From positions 1,364,001 through 1,428,000 of the forward strand of contig CAVWFQ010000010.1 in the NCBI GenBank assembly GCA_963754335.1: a stretch of DNA of 64,000 nucleotides, given 5' to 3'. The translations under genes and the position numbers were made by a program. This stretch comes from JBBSDP01 sp963754335. Lineage in GTDB: Bacteria > Planctomycetota > Phycisphaerae > Tepidisphaerales > Tepidisphaeraceae. Shown here piece after piece: positions 35,818 through 44,476 of the stretch; the first letter of the stretch is position 1, and every line of letters begins with the position of its first letter. Below the pieces are notes generated by a model. That model saw nothing but the letters and a program-made list of their open reading frames with translations. It did not search any database and was not told the origin of the DNA.

Positions 35818-36519
35818 ATGCCCCAATGGCCCGCGGCGGTTCTCTTCGATTTTGATGGCGTGCTCGTCAACAGCGAGCCGCTCCATTTCCAGGCATTCCG
35901 AAATGTACTCCAGTCGGCAAAAATCGAGCTGACCGAAGAAGAATATTACGGCGAATTGATCGGCTTCGACGATCGCGGCGCGATCCGGCACGTCTACTCC
36001 AAACGTCAACTCGACCTGCCCCCGAAAGATTTCCTCGCCCTTATGGCCGGCAAGAAACGGGCGATGCAGAGCCTGATTCGAAAAAAGCAGTTTGCCGCCT
36101 TGCCCGGCGTCGAGGAATTCGTCCGCGGCCTGTGGCGTCATTATCCGCTGGCCATCTGTTCCGGCGCCCTTCGCGAGGAAATCGAGGCGATGCTCGAGGG
36201 AATCAGCCTGCGCGATTGTTTCCCCATCATCGTCGCCGCCGAAGATGTCACCGTCGGTAAGCCGGATCCACAGGGGTATCTGCTCACCCTCAAACTGCTC
36301 GGCGAGAAAGCCGGCCGAGCGCTTCGACCGGAGGAAAGCCTGATCGTGGAGGATGCCCCGACGGTCATTCGTTCCGTCAAAACGGTTGGCTTCAAGGTGC
36401 TGGGCGTAGCCGGCAGCTATTCGCTCGATAAGCTGACGGACGCCGACTGGGCCGTGCCCTCGCTCCAACCCGACACGGTCTCCAAGGCGTTACCCCACCT
36501 GAAGCTGGGCGCAATTTGA
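35818..36519 (+). CDS. HAD-superfamily phosphatase (beta-phosphoglucomutase-like)
   Basis: This 233-residue protein has motif I FDFDGVLVNSEPLHFQ with the nucleophile Asp and cap-type Glu-Pro, motif II AICSGALREEIEAMLEG, motif III lysine in VGKPDPQGYLLTLKLLG and motif IV VEDAPTVIRSVKTVGFKVLG. A helical C1 cap sits between motifs I and II. This subfamily includes sugar-phosphate mutases and phosphatases, and the substrate is not predictable. Intact frame, typical length. Confidence 0.9.
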   Translation: MPQWPAAVLFDFDGVLVNSEPLHFQAFRNVLQSAKIELTEEEYYGELIGFDDRGAIRHVYSKRQLDLPPKDFLALMAGKKRAMQSLIRKKQFAALPGVEEFVRGLWRHYPLAICSGALREEIEAMLEGISLRDCFPIIVAAEDVTVGKPDPQGYLLTLKLLGEKAGRALRPEESLIVEDAPTVIRSVKTVGFKVLGVAGSYSLDKLTDADWAVPSLQPDTVSKALPHLKLGAI

Positions 36520-36536
36520 GGATTGAAGGCACACCC

Positions 36537-36824
36537 ATGCTGCGATTTTGCATCGGACTGCTCATTTTCGCTGGATTGCCATCGCCCCTTCGTGCAGAGC
36601 CAGCGGATCTTCAATCGAACTCGGAATTCGATTCCGTCCCGGGTGCACTCGACCGACCGGTCCTTCCCCTGCGCCAGCAACACTGGCCGGGAGCGACGGT
36701 CATCGCGATCATCGGTGTGTTTTTGTCAGCGGCCGTCATTGGACCGATCGTGGTCGCCGATAGGCCGGCCGATTCTGAGGAATTCAATCGGTCGCCGGAG
36801 GCTCCTCCCCCGGAAAAGCCTTGA
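36537..36824 (+). CDS. Small exported membrane protein
   Basis: From ATG 36537 this gives 95 residues. A signal-like N-terminus (RFCIGLLIFAGLPSPLRA) is followed by a linker and one membrane segment (ATVIAIIGVFLSAAVIG), then a Pro-rich end. It starts 17 bases after the HAD gene, so it is probably co-transcribed, and it overlaps the convergent LapA-like gene by 41 bases. No family is recognised. Confidence 0.55.
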   Translation: MLRFCIGLLIFAGLPSPLRAEPADLQSNSEFDSVPGALDRPVLPLRQQHWPGATVIAIIGVFLSAAVIGPIVVADRPADSEEFNRSPEAPPPEKP

Positions 36825-37173
36825 CTGGCGCAGATGCTTCGCCGGACGGCGATCTTTCACGCAACATGCCCGCCTTGCTCTTCATGTCTGCGACCTCGCG
36901 GGCCAGACGATCGTGTCGGGATCGATGTTTCAAATCATTGATTTGTGAAATGGTCTTGAGCGTGGTCCGCACCAGGATCGTCAACACGACGCCGCTGGCA
37001 AAGGCATACAAGGCCAGCAGCAACACCGAAGTTTGCGGCTTGTGATTGGGCCAAACCCAAAGCTCCACGGGGGTGCGGCTGTTTTTCGCCACGAAAACGA
37101 GAACGTACAAAAGGACCAGGCCAAACAGCGTGATCTTCGTCCACACCTTGATCTTCAGCCAGAGGTCCGCCAT
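36784..37173 (-). CDS. LapA-domain (DUF1049-like) inner-membrane protein
   Basis: This is a 129-residue protein with two membrane segments (KITLFGLVLLYVLVFVAKN and TSVLLLALYAFASGVVLTIL) joined by the NSRTPVELWVWPNHKP turn that is typical of LapA. A cytoplasmic coiled-coil tail follows (SQINDLKHRSRHDRLAREVA). In E. coli LapA-LapB tune lipopolysaccharide synthesis. Here there is no LapB neighbour. Start ATG 37173. Confidence 0.78.
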   Translation of the reverse strand: MADLWLKIKVWTKITLFGLVLLYVLVFVAKNSRTPVELWVWPNHKPQTSVLLLALYAFASGVVLTILVRTTLKTISQINDLKHRSRHDRLAREVADMKSKAGMLRERSPSGEASAPVKAFPGEEPPATD

Positions 37174-37207
37174 AGATTCATTCCGGAAATCACCAAAGTG
37201 TCTGATT

Positions 37208-38509
37208 CTAATTGGGTTGACCCGAGATCAATTGCCGCAACAGGAAGGCCAGCCCAAGTAATCCCGGCGTCAGATATTCCGCTATCGGGCAATACCATAC
37301 CATCACGAAGGCAGTGGCCAAACTCAAGTAAGGCCCATAGGGGAGTTCCCGCTGCTTGCGCGTGAAAAACATGTAAAGGGCGATGGCAATTCCGAAAAAC
37401 GGGGCGAGGAAAAATGCGATCGTTGCCGCCCCCCCTCCAACGACCGCGCCAATTCCGGCCATCAGATCGACGTCGCCCATCCCCATTGCTTCACGGCCGA
37501 AGACAATCGTGCCGAGAATCCGCGTCAGCCAGATGACGAAGCCCCCCACGAGCGCGCCCAGAACTGAGCCGAGCAATCCACTCACCCATCGCACGTTGAG
37601 TGCCCAGTCCCAGGCCTGCCGCAACCCCGGCGTCCGCCAGGTCATCAGCGCCCAGCCCAAAGCCAACGCGAGCGGCGGAAGAAGGAACAACATCTCCTTT
37701 CGTATCTCCGCGCGAATCTCCCGAGGAGAGTATTCGAGGGGGATCGGCTCCTCGGAATTTGCGTCGTCTGCGCGATTTGAGCCGTTTGTCTTTCCGCTCT
37801 TGCTTTTCTGGTCCAGCTCCAGAGCCGCCCGCTCCACCTCGAGCATCGGCATCCCCTCCGAAAAGCTGAGCGGCAGGATTCCGCTTCGAAGCAAAAAGAG
37901 ACTGACGATCAAACCCACGGCGCCTCCGGCCGCCACCGCACCGCCCAGCGGCCCGACGCTCAGTGCACCGGGCACCCCTTTGCCATCCACCAGCGCGTGA
38001 ACCAGTAAGCCGATCCATACGACGCCCCCCTTCCAGCTCCACATGATCGCAGGGGGAATGTGAAACGATTCGGCGTCGATCAGACTCGCCGCCAGCAATG
38101 CCGACAGCAAATACAGATAGAGCAGGAACATCGGCCAGTCGAGGAACAGATCGAGCGGCCGGCTGAAAGATGTCGTTTCATCCCCGAACGGCGGACGCAC
38201 GCAGGGGCCGGCGTGCCGCATGAAAAACATCACGTAATAGAAAACGAACAGAACCGCCGTAACGGCTTCGACAATCGGATACCGCGGAGAGATCGGCTCC
38301 TTGCAGAACCGGCATCGCCCTTGAAGCTTGATCCATCCGAAGATGGGAATGTTGTCGTACCATTTCAACGCTTGATTACACTTGGGACAGTGTGACCCCG
38401 GATGGGAGAGCGACTCATTGCGCGGTAACCGCCACACCACCACGTTCAGGAAGCTCCCCACGCATGAGCCAAGGAGAAAAACGAAGACAATCATTACAGG
38501 ATGCGACAT
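37208..38509 (-). CDS. Prepilin peptidase (type IV leader peptidase), enlarged
   Basis: This membrane aspartic protease cleaves and N-methylates pseudopilins. It is 433 residues long, against 260-290 usually. The N-terminal methylase part has SCVGSFLNVVVWRLPRNESL and a zinc ribbon (HCPKCNQALKWYDNIPIFGW, GRCRFCKE). Catalytic Asp 1 is in SLIDAESFHIPPAIM and Asp 2 in MGMGDVDLMAGIGAVVGG. Between them is an insert with a charged, low-complexity cytoplasmic loop (LDQKSKSGKTNGSNRADDAN) and two extra membrane segments. It probably processes the pseudopilins encoded at 57517-59794. Confidence 0.92.
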   Translation of the reverse strand: MSHPVMIVFVFLLGSCVGSFLNVVVWRLPRNESLSHPGSHCPKCNQALKWYDNIPIFGWIKLQGRCRFCKEPISPRYPIVEAVTAVLFVFYYVMFFMRHAGPCVRPPFGDETTSFSRPLDLFLDWPMFLLYLYLLSALLAASLIDAESFHIPPAIMWSWKGGVVWIGLLVHALVDGKGVPGALSVGPLGGAVAAGGAVGLIVSLFLLRSGILPLSFSEGMPMLEVERAALELDQKSKSGKTNGSNRADDANSEEPIPLEYSPREIRAEIRKEMLFLLPPLALALGWALMTWRTPGLRQAWDWALNVRWVSGLLGSVLGALVGGFVIWLTRILGTIVFGREAMGMGDVDLMAGIGAVVGGGAATIAFFLAPFFGIAIALYMFFTRKQRELPYGPYLSLATAFVMVWYCPIAEYLTPGLLGLAFLLRQLISGQPN

Positions 38510-38548
38510 GAATGAGATGACAATCGTTAAGAGCTGGACGAACCAAAA

Positions 38549-39076
38549 TCAGGCGCCACGCGCGCTCCATTGCACCAGCTTCCCCACAATCTCCTCCGGC
38601 GTCATGCTTGTCACGTCCAGTTCGGCAAGCATCGCCGATCGATAAATTGGCTCGCGGCGAGCGAGCACCGCGCGAATTTCCTCGATGCCACCGCCCAACG
38701 CGGTAAGGTTTGGACGATGGGCGGCGCTGTTCGGATCCGCCTGCACGCGGCGCAGCAGCTCATTTTCTTCACAACGCAGATAGATGACGCGATGGCCGGC
38801 GGCAGCGAGCACCTTGCGGTTGGCCTCCCGATCGAGTGTCCCGCCACCCAGGGCGATGATGCATTGCGGCAGCGCGATCACCTCCTGGAAAACGGCCGAT
38901 TCGATGTCGCGGTAGAACGGCTCGCCGTCCTGCTCGAAGATCTCTTTGATCGTTTTTCCCGCCCGCTCAACGATGCGCCGATCGACGTCGACGAAGCAGA
39001 GTTCCAGCCGTTCGGCGAGCTTGCGGCCGGCAGTCGTCTTGCCGCTGCCGCGATATCCGATCAATACAATGCTCAT
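38549..39076 (-). CDS. aroK: Shikimate kinase
   Basis: This 175-residue kinase phosphorylates shikimate in the aromatic amino-acid pathway. It has P-loop IGYRGSGKTTAGRKLAERL, DVDRRIVERAGKTIKEIFEQ with the shikimate-binding Asp and Arg, the GEPFYRDIES segment, IALGGGTLDREANRKVL and the lid region PNSAAHRPNLT. Intact and of normal length. It follows prepilin peptidase by 39 bases in reverse order, so it may be the first gene of that pair. Confidence 0.95.
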   Translation of the reverse strand: MSIVLIGYRGSGKTTAGRKLAERLELCFVDVDRRIVERAGKTIKEIFEQDGEPFYRDIESAVFQEVIALPQCIIALGGGTLDREANRKVLAAAGHRVIYLRCEENELLRRVQADPNSAAHRPNLTALGGGIEEIRAVLARREPIYRSAMLAELDVTSMTPEEIVGKLVQWSARGA

Positions 39077-39145
39077 GGGTCGTCCATTATCGGGTATTCC
39101 GGTCCAGAGCGGGAGCGCGCGGCGCGCGACAGAATCGGCGGCAGA

Positions 39146-39350
39146 GTTTCCTTCCCCCTCTCAATACCCTGGGAGAGAGTTGGGGGCGAGGGCCATCGGA
39201 GTCGCGCGTTGAAGACCCTCACCCCGCGCCCCCAGTACGCTGGAGGAGCCGCGCACGAAGTAAGCGGGAAAGTTCTCTCGTTTACCGAGGGCTTTCCCGC
39301 TTACTTCGTGCGCGGCTCCTTCCGGAGTACCGAGAGAGGGGGAAAGCTTT
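39146..39350. repeat. Palindromic element C, copy 2, with 28-bp perfect inverted repeat
   Basis: The arms at 39245-39272 and 39292-39319 are exact complements over 28 bases, with a 19-base loop. Outside them are CTCTC/GAGAG repeats as in the copy at 29048-29160, and 39201-39220 matches 29083-29102 in reverse. The region is non-coding and lies between divergent aroK and pyrH. Confidence 0.85.
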
Positions 39351-39420
39351 TGGGCCGCCGAATCTCTCACCCATCCCGAGTGCTCGCCGATCGCGCCGCC
39401 GCCTGTATAATGGCCGACCT

Positions 39421-40152
39421 ATGGCGCAAACGCGTGAGACGTTCTATAAACGGGTTCTCCTCAAGATCAGCGGCGAAGGATTCTGCAAGGAAGGGGGCTT
39501 TGGCATCGAGGCAGAGGAACTGGAAGCGATCGCCCGCCAATTGGTTGAGATCGCCCAGATGGGCGTCGAGCTGGCCGTGGTTGTCGGAGGCGGAAATTTT
39601 ATTCGCGGAGCCACATTCGCCGAGGACGGGCACATTCCCCGGGCCACCGCCGATTACATGGGAATGCTCGCCACGGTGATCAATGCGGTGGCGTTGCAGG
39701 AGACGATGGAGAAAATGGGCCAGCCGACCCGGGTGCTTTCCGCCATCGGAATCTACAGCGTCTGCGAGCCGTTTATCCGGCGTCGAGCCGTGCGTCATCT
39801 GGAAAAGAAGCGGGTGATTATTCTGGCCGCTGGAACCGGCAATCCCTTTTTCACAACCGACACGTGCGCGGCCTTGCGGGCAACGGAAATTCACGCGGAT
39901 GTGGTGCTCAAAGCGACAAAGGTGGAAGGCATTTACAGCGCTGATCCCAAAAAGGACAAGAACGCCAAGCTCTTCCAGCGGGTGACATATCAGGAAGTGC
40001 TCACCAAACAGTTGCGTGTCATGGATATGACGGCGATCACGCTCTGCATGGAGCAGAAGATCCCATTGGTCGTTTTCAACCTGAAAATTCCCGGCAACAT
40101 CGCCCGCGTGGTGCGCGGCGAAGACGTCGGAACGAAGATTGTCCCCGAATAG
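39421..40152 (+). CDS. pyrH: UMP kinase
   Basis: This hexameric UMP kinase has 243 residues. Landmarks are KRVLLKISGEGFCKEGGFGI, ELAVVVGGGNFIRGATFAED, ILAAGTGNPFFTTDTCAALR and LKATKVEGIYSADPKKDKNA. It makes UDP for pyrimidine nucleotide synthesis. It is followed 11 bases later by frr, the common bacterial pyrH-frr pair. Intact frame, start ATG 39421. Confidence 0.97.
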   Translation: MAQTRETFYKRVLLKISGEGFCKEGGFGIEAEELEAIARQLVEIAQMGVELAVVVGGGNFIRGATFAEDGHIPRATADYMGMLATVINAVALQETMEKMGQPTRVLSAIGIYSVCEPFIRRRAVRHLEKKRVIILAAGTGNPFFTTDTCAALRATEIHADVVLKATKVEGIYSADPKKDKNAKLFQRVTYQEVLTKQLRVMDMTAITLCMEQKIPLVVFNLKIPGNIARVVRGEDVGTKIVPE

Positions 40153-40163
40153 GGAAACTCGAT

Positions 40164-40724
40164 ATGCCTCAAGACGACATTTTACTCGACTGTGAAGAAC
40201 ACATGGAAAAGGCGACCGAGCACCTGCGCCATGAACTGCGCGGAATTCGCACCGGTCGCGCCACGCCCGCGCTCGTCGAAAACATCCGGGTGGAGTACTA
40301 CGGCACCCCGACCGAGATGCGATCGATCGCCTCGATTTCCATCCCCGAGGCGACGCAGATTCTCATCAAGCCGTTCAGCCCCGGCGACCTGAAGGCGATC
40401 GAAAAGGCAGTGAACGACAGCAAGATCGGCCTGACGCCGCACAGCGACGGCAAGACGCTTCGACTCATGGTCCCGCCCCTTTCGCAGGAGCGGCGATTGC
40501 AGCTCGCCGGTCAGTGCAAGGGATTTGCCGAAGAGGCCAAGATTCGAATCCGCAACGCACGTCGCGACGCCAACAAGATTGCAGACACCGAAGAAAAAGG
40601 GGGATTGCTCACCGAAGATGAGGGGAAAGCGACAAAGGAACAGATCCAGGAACTCACCAAGACCTACGAGACCAAGTGCGACGACATGATCGAACATAAG
40701 AAAAAAGAGATCATGGCAGTTTGA
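40164..40724 (+). CDS. frr: Ribosome recycling factor
   Basis: This 186-residue protein releases ribosomes after termination together with EF-G. Landmarks are MEKATEHLRHELRGIRTGRA, IRVEYYGTPTEMRSIASISI, AIEKAVNDSKIGLTPHSDGK and the end KTYETKCDDMIEHKKKEIM. Intact and of normal length. ATG 40164 lies after GGGAAA. It is the second gene of the pyrH-frr unit, followed by repeat element B. Confidence 0.97.
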   Translation: MPQDDILLDCEEHMEKATEHLRHELRGIRTGRATPALVENIRVEYYGTPTEMRSIASISIPEATQILIKPFSPGDLKAIEKAVNDSKIGLTPHSDGKTLRLMVPPLSQERRLQLAGQCKGFAEEAKIRIRNARRDANKIADTEEKGGLLTEDEGKATKEQIQELTKTYETKCDDMIEHKKKEIMAV

Positions 40725-40745
40725 TCGCGCTATCATTCCTCTTAT

Positions 40746-40793
40746 CACGCCGGGTCCTGCGGACCCGGATCCGGGCCCACAGGGCCCGGCGTG
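40746..40793. repeat. Palindromic element B, copy 3
   Basis: CACGCCGGGTCCTGCGGACC pairs imperfectly with the downstream GGGCCCACAGGGCCCGGCGTG. It lies 21 bases after the frr stop and ends 22 bases before the aminotransferase start. It may end the pyrH-frr transcript. Confidence 0.8.
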
Positions 40794-40815
40794 GCGGACT
40801 CACACAGGAATCAAG

Positions 40816-42019
40816 ATGTTCCCCTTGGCAGATCGAATTTCCCTCATTTCCGATTCAATCACTTTGGCCGTCAGCGCCAAAGCGGCCGCTCTAAAGAAGG
40901 CCGGCATTGATGTTGTCGGCTTCGGCGCCGGCGAGCCCGATTTCGACACGCCGGCCTTCATCAAGGAGGCCGCCAAAACCGCGCTCGACAAGGGTCAGAC
41001 CAAGTACACCCCTACCCCCTGCTATCCCGAGTTGCGCGCTGCGATCGCGGAAAAATTCCGCCGTGAAAACGGCCTCGACTACAAGCCCGAGCAGATCACC
41101 ACCGGAGCCGGAGGAAAGCATTGCCTCTACATGGCGTTCATGGCCGTGCTCAATCCCGGGGACGAAGTGCTGCTCCCGTCCCCGTATTGGGTCAGCTATC
41201 CCGAACAGACGAAGCTGGCCGGCGGCACTGTGAAAGTCATCCGCGGCGAGGAATCCAATGGGTTCAAAATCACGCCGCGCCAACTCGAAAGCGCGATCGG
41301 GCCGAAATCGAAAATCTTCCTGATCAATTCCCCCAGTAATCCGGCCGGCCATGCTTATACGCCCGAGGAATTAAAAGCGCTCGCGGAGGTCGTTGCCCGG
41401 CATCCGAACCTGATCGTCTTCAGCGACGAGATCTATGAAAAACTGATCTACGACGGCCTGAAATTCGTCAGTTTTGCGACGCTCCACCCGTCACTGATTG
41501 ATCGGACGCTGACGTTCAATTGCCACAGCAAGAGTTTTGCCATGACGGGATGGCGCGTGGGGTATATCGGCGGTCCGAAGCGCGTCATCGACGCCATAAA
41601 CAAGCTTCAATCGCAGATGACCAGCCACATCACCAGCTTCACGCAGCATCCCGCCGCCCTGGCCCTCAGCGATCCGCGCAGCCCAGAGCGTCGAATCGAT
41701 GCGTGAGCAATTCGAGCAACGCGGTCGTCACATGTGGGAACGGCTTTCATCGCTGCCGAAGTTGACCTGCGTTCGCCCGCAGGGTGCGTTTTACTGTTTC
41801 CCAAATGTCAGCGCTTATTTCGGAAAAAGTGCGGCGAACACGAAGATCACCGACGCCGTCAGTTTTTCCGCCGCTTTGCTGGAGCAGGCCCATGTCGCCG
41901 TCGTTCCCGGCAACGACAGCGGATTTGAAAGCCATGTTCGCCTGAGCTTCGCCACCAGCATGCAGCAGATCGACAGGGGAATTGATCGCATCGCCGATTT
42001 TCTGAAATCGATCGCGTAG
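40816..42019 (+). CDS. aspC: Aspartate/aromatic aminotransferase, class I (frameshifted)
   Basis: This is a PLP aminotransferase. Landmarks are LTVSAKAAALKKAGIDVVGF, GAGEPDFDTPAFIKEAAKTA, KYTPTPCYPELRAAIAEKFR, LINSPSNPAGHAYTPEELKA, SDEIYEKLIYDG and the PLP lysine in NCHSKSFAMTGWRVGYIGG. Near 41682 one base is missing: RSAQSVESMREQFEQRG reads across the break, and the second frame ends with VAVVPGNDSGFESHVRLSFA. The joined length is about 400 residues. Substrate preference cannot be set from sequence, and the symbol is the generic one for this group. Start ATG 40816 has AGGA. Confidence 0.88.
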
Positions 42020-42039
42020 GCGGCATTGGATCGGCGCCA

Positions 42040-42650
42040 TCACACCTGTAGCTCCGCGGCCGGAACTGGATCGAGCGTGTGATCCGCAATCGCCAGGGGA
42101 ACGGACTCAGTCAACGCGAAATCGACGCGCTCGCGGCATGCGGCGGAATTTCCCCTGCCGGCCGGTTCCGTGTACACCTCGATCACAGAATCAACGAGAT
42201 TGATGATCCAATAGATCGGAATTCGCGCGCGGGCATACAGCCGACCCTTAAATTCCCGATCGCGGGAGAGCGATGAATTGGCGATCTCAATCACAGGCGC
42301 GATGTCAGCCGGCCCAGGGTGGGAGCGAGCGTACCGGCTGGCAGGACCACGAACGACGGCAAGATCGGGCTCCGGCTCACTGTCCCGAGTAGTGATCGCG
42401 GACTGAACGCGGACGCGCGAACCGGCGGGCAGCCGCGCCGAAAGCGATTCGCGCGCAGGTCAACGGTTGCATCGTGCCGGGGGAGATGCGGCATTTTCGG
42501 AACGATCCATCCTTCCAGCAATTCGACCGCGTCATCCTCGCCCAGCACATGTGCAGAAATCAACCGGTGATATTCATCCACGGAAAATCGGCGTACGCGA
42601 AGCGCTGGAATTTCAAACAGAGCCGCCGATGGAGAAATCGCGATCGACAT
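42040..42650 (-). CDS. Uma2 family (DUF820) putative restriction-fold nuclease (frameshifted)
   Basis: From ATG 42650 the N-terminal text VRRFSVDEYHRLISAHVLGE and DDAVELLEGWIVPKM is typical. A frame break near 42455 leads to ARESLSARLPAGSRVRVQSA, then ITTRDSEPEPDLAVVRGPAS, with the PD-(D/E)xK-like EPEPDLAVV core. IEIANSSLSRDREFKGRLYA and IPIYWIINLVDSVIEVYTEP follow. The total is about 203 residues. These proteins are multi-copy in planctomycetes and cyanobacteria and have no settled function. Confidence 0.85.
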
Positions 42651-42725
42651 GATATTTCCACATTATAGCGATTTCATCCGGCGAAACGAAAGCTAAGATC
42701 AGCGAGACTTCAAAGCGAGGCATCA

Positions 42726-43265
42726 ATGCCCACAAGTGACCCACTAAAGATCCTGCTTGCCCACGACAACTGGGCGACGCAGCAAATCCTCCACGCCTGC
42801 GCCGGGCTGACGCCCGAGCAATTCCATCGGCCGTTTGAGATGGGCCCCGGTTCGCTGCACAACACGACGACGCACCTGCTGGGCGCGATGCGTGGCTGGA
42901 CCGATATGCTCTCTGGAAGCGAGCCGCGTCCCCGACCGGAAAAAGATGGCATCCAACGCACGCCGGCGGAACTTCTCGCGCTTCACGGCGAGATCGCCGC
43001 CGAATTTCACGCCATCGCCGCAGCTCATACGGTCGATGAACGGGTCTCAGCCGTCCGTGGCGGAAAGACCTACACCTTCACGCGCGGCGCCGTGCTGACT
43101 CACGTCACCACCCACGGCATGCATCACCGCGCCCAATGCCTCAACATGCTCCGCCATCTCGGTATAACGCCGCTGCCGTTGAGCAGCGTTCTGGAATGGA
43201 TGCGAACCGTCGATTCCCCCAATGAGCCGCTCGCGGCTTCGCGAATGAGCCGACAGCCAGCCTAA
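42726..43265 (+). CDS. DinB family protein
   Basis: This 179-residue four-helix protein has the DinB metal histidines: LLAHDNWATQQILHACAG, LHNTTTHLLGAMRGWTDML and VLTHVTTHGMHHRAQCLNML. The family contains thiol-transferases using bacillithiol or mycothiol and many unassigned damage-inducible proteins. Start ATG 42726 has GAGG upstream. It stands alone. Confidence 0.88.
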   Translation: MPTSDPLKILLAHDNWATQQILHACAGLTPEQFHRPFEMGPGSLHNTTTHLLGAMRGWTDMLSGSEPRPRPEKDGIQRTPAELLALHGEIAAEFHAIAAAHTVDERVSAVRGGKTYTFTRGAVLTHVTTHGMHHRAQCLNMLRHLGITPLPLSSVLEWMRTVDSPNEPLAASRMSRQPA

Positions 43266-43317
43266 AAGGCTCTATCCGACAAGATCTTCGCGCGCATCAT
43301 GTTTTCCCGAGACCGGT

Positions 43318-44119
43318 TCAAGGTGTAATAATCGCTTCAGGAAACTGCGCACTAAGGCGAACCTTCAGCGCCCGCGCATCCGCATAACTCGGCACCGGCC
43401 CGATTCGCACCACCTGTTTTCCCGGCTCCGTCGCCTTCTGCGGATTCAGCCCCTGAGCGCGCAAAGCTCCGACAGTTTTGTCCGCATGCGAAGCGTCGGT
43501 AAACGCCCCAACCTGCACGTAAAAGCCCCGTGCCCCCTGGTGGGCCGCGGAACGATTGGCGGGCTCAGTTCCCGCATATTGCTGAATAACCGTTTCAAAA
43601 CTTCGGTCGGCCTGCTCGAACCATCCCAGCCGCTGCTGGCAAAGACCGATCCGATAGAGTGTCCAGGCACGATCTTCCGCCTTCTCCAGGTTCGGATAGG
43701 CCAGTTGCCACTCGCGCACCGCCGTTCCAAAGTCATCTTCGAAATAGGCCACATTCGCCAGACCGGCATGCAGGCGAGCCTGGACCGCCGGGACAGCGGG
43801 CACAGCGACCCCCTGGTTGTAGGCGTCGCGCGCGGCCTCCATCTGGGCGTGAGCCTGCGCCGGATCACCAGCGTATTCGGCCCGCGCTTCGCGGACGCGC
43901 CCCTCCAGATAAAGCGCTTCGGCCGATCCGGGTCCGTGCGGCGTCTTGTTGAGATAGGCGTGGGCGACGGCATCGGCCTGATCGTATTGCCGCCGTTCCA
44001 GAGCGTCGTAACCCGAGCGGAGCTGATCCTTCGCCGCCGGGTCGGGCCCGCAACCGATCAGCCAGCCGATGGCCAGCAGAACGAAAACGGCCGGGGGTGC
44101 GTGGCGGATTCGACGGCAT
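43318..44119 (-). CDS. SPOR-domain lipoprotein with TPR-like repeats (frameshift in signal peptide)
   Basis: The C-terminus is a SPOR domain (ARGFYVQVGAFTDASHADKT, VVRIGPVPSYADARALKVRL) that would bind denuded peptidoglycan. Upstream are TPR-like helices (YDALERRQYDQADAVAHAYL; RAWTLYRIGLCQQRLGWFEQ). The only sensible start is ATG 44119 (MPSNPPRTP). Its frame joins AVFVLLAIGWLIGC, a lipobox, if one base is corrected in the G5 run at 44093-44097. The long open frame further upstream consists of repeat sequence. Probable role: cell-wall or division-site lipoprotein. Confidence 0.75.
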
Positions 44120-44127
44120 TGAATTGA

Positions 44128-44462
44128 CGTGGCACGGCTTTTCAAGCCGAGACCGCGGTACTCCGCGGTGATCGACGGACTGCCGTCGATGAAAGCAAGA
44201 CCGCGGCCTTCTTCCTGCGGCGGTGCAAAGAACGCTTCGCTCTTGCTGTTTTGGCCGGAGTACCGGCCAAAGTGCGGGGGTACCCGCACACACGGGTTGA
44301 AAACCCGTGCCACGAGACGCGCCGCCGAATCTGCCATGCACCCAACGGCCGGCAAACCATTCGAAACCACATTTCGCATCCGTGCCTCTTGTTGTATCGT
44401 TCGTAGTGCGGGCTTTAGCCCGTATCGTTCATCAAGATACGGGCTAAAGCCCGCACTACGAA
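44128..44462. repeat. Cluster of palindromes including complete element A (44400-44462)
   Basis: Inverted repeats follow one another: 44152-44167 (CCGCGGTACTCCGCGG), 44170-44189, 44251-44270, 44273-44288, 44291-44309 and the large element A at 44400-44462, whose arms are TTCGTAGTGCGGGCTTTAGC and its complement. The region is non-coding between divergent genes. The element ends just before the GGAGG of the downstream ligase gene. Confidence 0.8.
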
Positions 44463-44476
44463 CGGAGGATCCATCC

